Positions 59,384 through 64,000 of a stretch of 64,000 bases of DNA are shown here, one piece after another. Numbering within the stretch: the stretch's first letter is position 1; every line of letters begins with the position of its first letter. The notes beneath the pieces are model-generated. The model was not told where the DNA came from. It saw nothing but the letters and a program-made list of their open reading frames with translations, and did not search any database. Both the position numbers and the translations under genes were made by a program. Source of the stretch: Solirubrobacter sp963724195 (lineage in GTDB: Bacteria; Actinomycetota; Thermoleophilia; Solirubrobacterales; Solirubrobacteraceae); contig CAVRTQ010000016.1 of NCBI GenBank assembly GCA_963724195.1, positions 310,001 through 374,000 of the forward strand, in the 5' to 3' direction.

Positions 59384-62300
59384 CTAGACGAGCGCGGCGA
59401 CGACCTTGACCTTGCGGCGGTCGAGGCCGTTGCGTGATGCTCGAGACCCACGTCTTGCGCGCGTGCTCGTCGCTCGTGCGCACGCCCTTGATGACGAGCG
59501 TGACGGTGGTCTTGGTCGTTGCGGTAGCTGCAGCTTCTTGCTTGATCGACTTGCTCAGCTTGGCCGCCTTGACGGCCGCCTTGAGCTTCGCGGAGTCGGC
59601 GCGCTTGACCGTGATGCGGACGTCACGGTCGGCCTTGGACGCTGGCGCGCGACCTCGGCGCGCGGCCGTCGTCGGCAGGTCGGCCTTGGCGACCGGGGCC
59701 GCGACGGCCTCGGCTTCGCTCGGCCGTCGGGGCCGGCTCAGCCGACGCCGCCGACGGGGCCGGCGCGCCGATCGTGGCGCCCTTCGGGTACAGCGCCGCG
59801 TTGAGCACGAGGCGCTCGTCCTGCTCCTTCCAGGAGCGGTAGAACGGGTTGAACCCGATCAGGACGCGCGACCGGAGCCGTACGGCACGTCCACGACCGC
59901 CGGGCGGGCGGTGAGGAGCGCGGCGTCGCGACTCGTAGCCGTACTTCTCGTCCGGCGTGTTGGCGTACGTCACGACCGACGTGCCGTTGCCGAGCGTGCC
60001 GGTGTCGAACACCGGGTTGCCGGACGAGTCACGGTAGATCCAGCCGCCGAGGTCGAAGCCCCAGGCGACCGGGTTGGTCGAGTCGTACGTGCCGTCGAAC
60101 GTCGAGCCCGGCGTCAGCAGGCCCGTCGTGACGCTCGAGGCCACCGTGTTCAGCGTGGTCGCACCGATCGTGCGGGCCGCGTTGACGCCGTTGGCGTTGG
60201 CGCCGACGTAGTTGCCGCCGCCGTTGATGAACGCCAGCAGGTTCGTGCCCAGCGGCGTCAGCGTCGTCACGGGCGGGGTGCCCGGTCGTCGTCGTCGCCA
60301 TCGACCCGTTCGGGTTGATCAGGGCGGTGAAGCCCTGGGCGACGAGGTTGCCGGCGGTGATGTCCGCCGACGTGACCGGGATCAGCGTCGAGAGCGGGAT
60401 CTCGTCTGACGCGAGGGTGTGCAGCGCCTGCAGGCTTGACCGCGAGCGCGTGCAGCGCCTCGCAGACGAGCCGCCGCCGCTGACGGCGCAGTGGCCGGTG
60501 GTGCCGTTGACGTTCGGGCCGGTGATGAACAGCGGGTTCGACGGGATCGTCGCCGAGCCCGTGTACAGGCCGATCTTCGGCTTGACGAGCTGCTTGCGGG
60601 CGACCGGGAAGCTCGACAGCCCGGTCACCGGGGTGTCTGCGCTTCTGCGGCCAGCGCCGCGAGGTTGACGCCGCTGGCGGCCAGCGACGCGCCGTCGACG
60701 AGCGCCGCGCCCGAGTAGAACGTCTTGCCCGCCGGCGGTGAAGCCCGCGTCGCGCGGTAGACGTTGACGCCCTTGTCGAGCAGGTCGATCGCCAGCGCCA
60801 GGCCGCGCGCCGAGTCGGTGTTGAACGCGTAGACCGCGCTCGTGCCGGTCGGGACGGTGCCGAAGTCGGCGTCCTCGGTCAGCGCCGTCATCTGCGACGC
60901 CCGGGGACAGCGGCGTGGTCAGGAAGCCCGAGCCGGCGAGGCCGCGCTGGAGCGGGTAGCTCCAGGTCACCACGTCGTAGTAGTAGTCGTACGGGATGAA
61001 CGGGTTCTCGCCCAGGACGGCCTGGATCCAGTGCTTCATGCCCTGCGCCATCGGGATGTAGAGCGTCCCGGCGGGCAGCGTCTGGCCGTTGACCGACAGC
61101 GGCGTGCCGCCGGCGGTCGAGTTGCCGAACTCGTGGTAGCCGTTGACGGCCACCGGCGTGTCGAGCGTGAAGACCTTCACGCCCGTGCTCTGAGGTGCTT
61201 CATCAGCGCCGCCGTGTCAGCCGGTGTGCTGGCCGGGCTTGAAGAAGTAGCCGCAGACGTGTGCCCTTGGGCTGCTGCTTGATCGTGTCGTGCAGCGGGC
61301 TGACGAGCTTGTTCGGCTGCAGCTCGCAGTCGCTGCGCCCTGGTCGACGGCCTCGCCCCACTGCTGGACCCACTCCGTGAGTGAGGTCGACCTTGTCGTC
61401 GCGACGTGACGTTGAGCGTCGTGTCGATCGCGAGGTAGTGGTCGTAGACCTGCTTGCCGTAGACCTCGCTGCGTGCCCTTCTCGTACGTCATGCCCGCGG
61501 CGCCCATGATCAGCGAGGGCACGGTGTCGCCGTACTCCGGCGTGAACAGGTCGTAGGAGTTGTAGTTCGGTACTGCGCGGACTGGTCGTTGAACGCCCGC
61601 TGCAGCGCCGGGCCGATCCCGTTCTGGATGAAGTCCAGCGAGAAGTCGGAGATCTCGTGGTGGACCGGGTCCTCGTTCGGCGGGAAGAAGTACCCGCTGC
61701 CCTGCTGATGGGCGTCGATGAAGAACAGGCCCGGGTACTTGTTGATCTCCGGGAGCATCAACTTGTTCTCGATCTGGTTCTGCGTCCCGAAGTCGCGGTT
61801 GGGGTCGAAGCCGAACGCCGAGGTGCGGGTGACGCCGTCACGGCCGTCCGGGTTGCGGACGGGCTGGAAGAACACGTCGAGGTTCTTGAGCCGGCGCGCG
61901 TTCTCGCAGTCCGTGCGGGCCAGCGAGCTCGTACATGTTGCGGCGTGATCGACTCCGCGCCGGCGGACTCGCCGCCGTGCGGGGTGGCCGTGACCCACGC
62001 GAACGCGGGCCGCTCGCCCGCGGCCTCGACGCCGACGTCGGTCGGGATGTCGCCCGCGCGCACGCCGCGCCAGAACGCGGCGTCGCCGTCCGGCGTGTCG
62101 AGCTTGGCGAGGTTCTCCGGCGTGCCGGCGACGTAGAACGAGAAGTCGCGGCCGAGGTAGGACTTGCCCAGGTACTTCTTGATCAGGCGAGCGCGCGGAT
62201 TGTCCTTGGTCGCCTCGACCATCGCGTCCCAGTACTGATGGATGACGCGCGTCAGGTTGCGGCCGCGCGGCGGTCGGAGCGCCGGACCCGAAGGTCGGCG

Positions 62301-62517
62301 CGCCGCCGCCGGCGGTCGCCGTGCCGTAGCCGAGCGGGACGACCGCGTCCGGGTCGTCCTTGCCGGCCCAGTACTGATCCCACGTGGGGATGGTGTTGTC
62401 GTAGCCGAGGGTCTGCGTGCAGCCCACGGGGTCCACCTGCGCCTGCGCGGCGGCAGGGGCCGCTGCGACCGCGGCAAGCGCGATAGCGGCGGCGGTGAGG
62501 CTCTTACGCAAGGACAT
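59384..62517 (-). CDS. Secreted M14-family zinc carboxypeptidase (many frame changes)
   Basis: About 1,040 residues. ATG 62517 overlaps the upstream stop as TGATG, with GGAGG eight bases before. A signal peptide ends AAPAAAQA. The M14 domain shows the zinc motif TATPHGGESAGAE (HxxE), the substrate region PVRNPDGRDG with DPNRDFG, and the third ligand in FFIDAHQQGSGYFF. After about 61150 a long extracellular region follows (VFTLDTPVAVNGYHEFGNST, GLALAIDLLDKGVNVYRA, LLAFINGGGNYVGANANG), ending in a basic linker and a short tail domain with stop at 59384. More than ten frame changes break the gene, again mostly +1. Large secreted M14 proteins of this shape occur in actinobacteria. Confidence 0.75.
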
Positions 62518-64000
62518 CACGAGAACCTCCGGCTCTTGCCGACGGCGTTGAGCACGTTGTTACCGGCGAACGTCACCGAGGCCGAGAAGCTCTCCTGCTT
62601 GCGACTTGGTCGTGATCGAGCGGGAGAACGTGCAGCCCTTCGACAGCTTGACCTCCTGGTTGAGGATCGAACGGCCGGCGCGCTTGACCGTCAGCAGGAC
62701 CTTGCCCGTGCAGCCCTGGCTCTTGGCGCACAGCCGACGGGAAGGTCACCTTGCCGGTGATCGTGCGCTTGGTGCCGCTCTTGACGGACTGCTTGGCGAC
62801 GCTGACGCTCAGCTTCGCGACGAAGCGCGAGACGACGACGTTGCGCGAGACCTCGGTCGTGGAGCCGGCGTTGTCGGTGACGATCAGGCGCAGGGCCTGG
62901 CCGCCGACGTCGGAGCCCTTCGGGGAGAAGGAGCACTCGAACGGCGCCGCGGACACGACGCACAGCGTGCGCGTGCCGAGCACGACGGCGGCGGACTTGA
63001 TGCCGGCCGGCGAGCTCGCGGAGAACAGGACCTTCGACTTGCCCGCGATCGAGCGCGGCCAGGAGACGAACTCCACGGACGGAGCGACGGCCGGGGCGGC
63101 GTTGACGCCCTTGTCGGGATCGGGCGTGACCGAGCCGCCGCCGACGATCGTCGCCGTGGGGGTCGCGACCGGCGGAGGCCGTCGCGGTGGCCGTGGCCGT
63201 GCCGGTGGCCGCCGGGGTCGTCGGCGTCGGCGTGGTCGAGCACGTCACCGTGACCGGGAACGTGGCCGACTTCGTCTGGCCGGCCGAGTCGGTGGCGACC
63301 GCGCTGTAGGTGCGAACCGTGTTGCAGGCCGCGTCAGCCGGGATCGTCACGCTGACCGAGTACGGCGGCAGCGTCGCGGTGCCGAGCGTCGTGAAGCCCT
63401 CGGCAAAGCGCACGCGCTTGACGCCGAAGTCGTCGGACGCCATCGCCGCAAGCGTGATCGCGGTGCCGCGGTTGGCGCTCGCCGGGCCGGACAGCGACAC
63501 CGACGGAGCGGCGTCGTCGACCGGGATCGGCGCGGTCAGCACGGGCAGCTGGCCGTTGGTCGGATCAGACTGCGGGCCGCTGCGGTACGGGAAGAAGTCG
63601 ACCGCGTTGGAGGTCGTCCCGCCCGAGACCGTCTCGAGCGTCGCCGTGCCGTTGACCGGGTTCTCCGGCGTCTGCGGGTTGGTCGTCGGCGAGATGGCCG
63701 GGCCTGGGTTGGTCAGCGAGTTGAAGCGCAGACCCCACCAGTTGCCCTCGGCCTTGAGCAGGTTGCCCTGGCTCGCGAGCTCGCCGGAGTTCGGGTTGCC
63801 GGTGACGGCGGTGGTGCCGTCGGCGGCGACGTTCATCACGCCGTACGCGTTGTCGACGATGTTGCTGGTGCCGATGCGCGAGTAGACGACCTGGCCGGTC
63901 GCGCTCGCGTACTGGGCGATCTTCGCGCCGACGTAGCGGACGCCCGCGGCCAACGTCAGGTTCGCGTTGTTGGTCTCGGAGTTGCGCGTCGGGGCGCCGA
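62517..64000 (-). CDS. Ig-like / parallel beta-helix surface protein (partial, 5' end outside window)
   Basis: The visible C-terminal part of a minus-strand gene. From the window edge: a repetitive beta-helix end (NLLKAEGNWWGLRFNSLTNP), then an Ig-like domain (APSVSLSGPASANRGTAITL, GVKRVRFAEGFTTLGTATLP), a Thr/Pro/Ala linker, a second Ig-like domain (VEFVSWPRSIAGKSKVLFSA) and a C-terminal domain with paired cysteines (QGCTGKVLLTVKRAG, LSKGCTFSRSI). Several frame changes. The stop overlaps the peptidase start, so the two are one operon and probably act together at the surface. Function unknown; polysaccharide binding or adhesion is a guess. Confidence 0.65.

Noticed and set aside
57638..59437. 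Long plus-strand frames opposite lctP, glcD and glcE
   Set aside because: His/Arg/Gln-rich shadow products; the minus-strand genes have clear motifs and overlapping start-stop pairs.

Overview
The window is a 64 kb piece of a very GC-rich chromosome. Its gene content (rpmI-rplT-pheST, argCJBD, dnaE, gltX, nfo), its many leaderless start codons preceded by TANNNT -10 boxes, and its large secreted ThuA/sugar-dehydrogenase proteins fit an actinobacterium of the Thermoleophilia/Solirubrobacterales type (Solirubrobacter or Conexibacter-like). That placement is an inference from style and content, not from a marker gene. Many genes, including indispensable ones (pheS, dnaE, gltX, argC, argJ), are interrupted by single-base frame changes. 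Almost all of these are in the +1 direction, so I treat them as sequence errors and annotate the whole gene across the breaks.

Layout. 1-7.8 kb: one giant secreted multidomain protein (ThuA, sugar-dehydrogenase propeller, PKD, lectin-like, 3-keto-glycoside hydrolase-like and blue-copper domains). 7.8-12.7 kb: rpmI, rplT, a SpoU rRNA methyltransferase, pheS and pheT. 12.6-16.8 kb: the overlapping argC-argJ-argB-argD operon. 16.9-18.1 kb: an odd exported protein with a sigma-region-4-like helix-turn-helix. 18.1-25.9 kb: a GntR-controlled catabolic cluster (class III CoA-transferase, hydantoinase/oxoprolinase A and B, cysteine amidohydrolase, internally deleted intradiol dioxygenase), with an HMG-CoA-lyase-like gene facing it. 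25.9-31.1 kb: hypothetical and small membrane proteins, an SCP2-like protein, a second GntR regulator and a SelA-like PLP enzyme.

31.2-37.8 kb: dnaE, a Tat-exported intradiol dioxygenase-like lipoprotein, nfo, and gltX diverging from nfo with only 12 bp between the start codons. 37.8-43.9 kb: an HDOD-LuxR regulator, an Rrf2 regulator with a dioxygenase-like lipoprotein and a ferric-reductase-like membrane protein, an SDR, an ABC-2 exporter and a tandem GNAT. 43.9-48.4 kb: a sulfur-assimilation neighbourhood (cysK, tusA-like, moeB/thiF-like, cysE) with an esterase and a small serine hydrolase. 48.4-52.3 kb: SRPBCC protein, two related exported Gly-rich membrane proteins, and rtcB behind a perfect 16-bp inverted repeat.

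52.4-59.3 kb (minus strand): a glycolate/lactate operon, lctP/glcA-glcD-glcE-glcF-aceB, all genes overlapping; it would import glycolate, oxidise it to glyoxylate and condense this with acetyl-CoA to malate. 59.4-64 kb (minus strand): a secreted M14 zinc carboxypeptidase and an Ig-like/beta-helix surface protein running off the window edge. No tRNA, rRNA, CRISPR array, prophage or insertion sequence was seen. No gene-free stretch exceeds about 300 bases.
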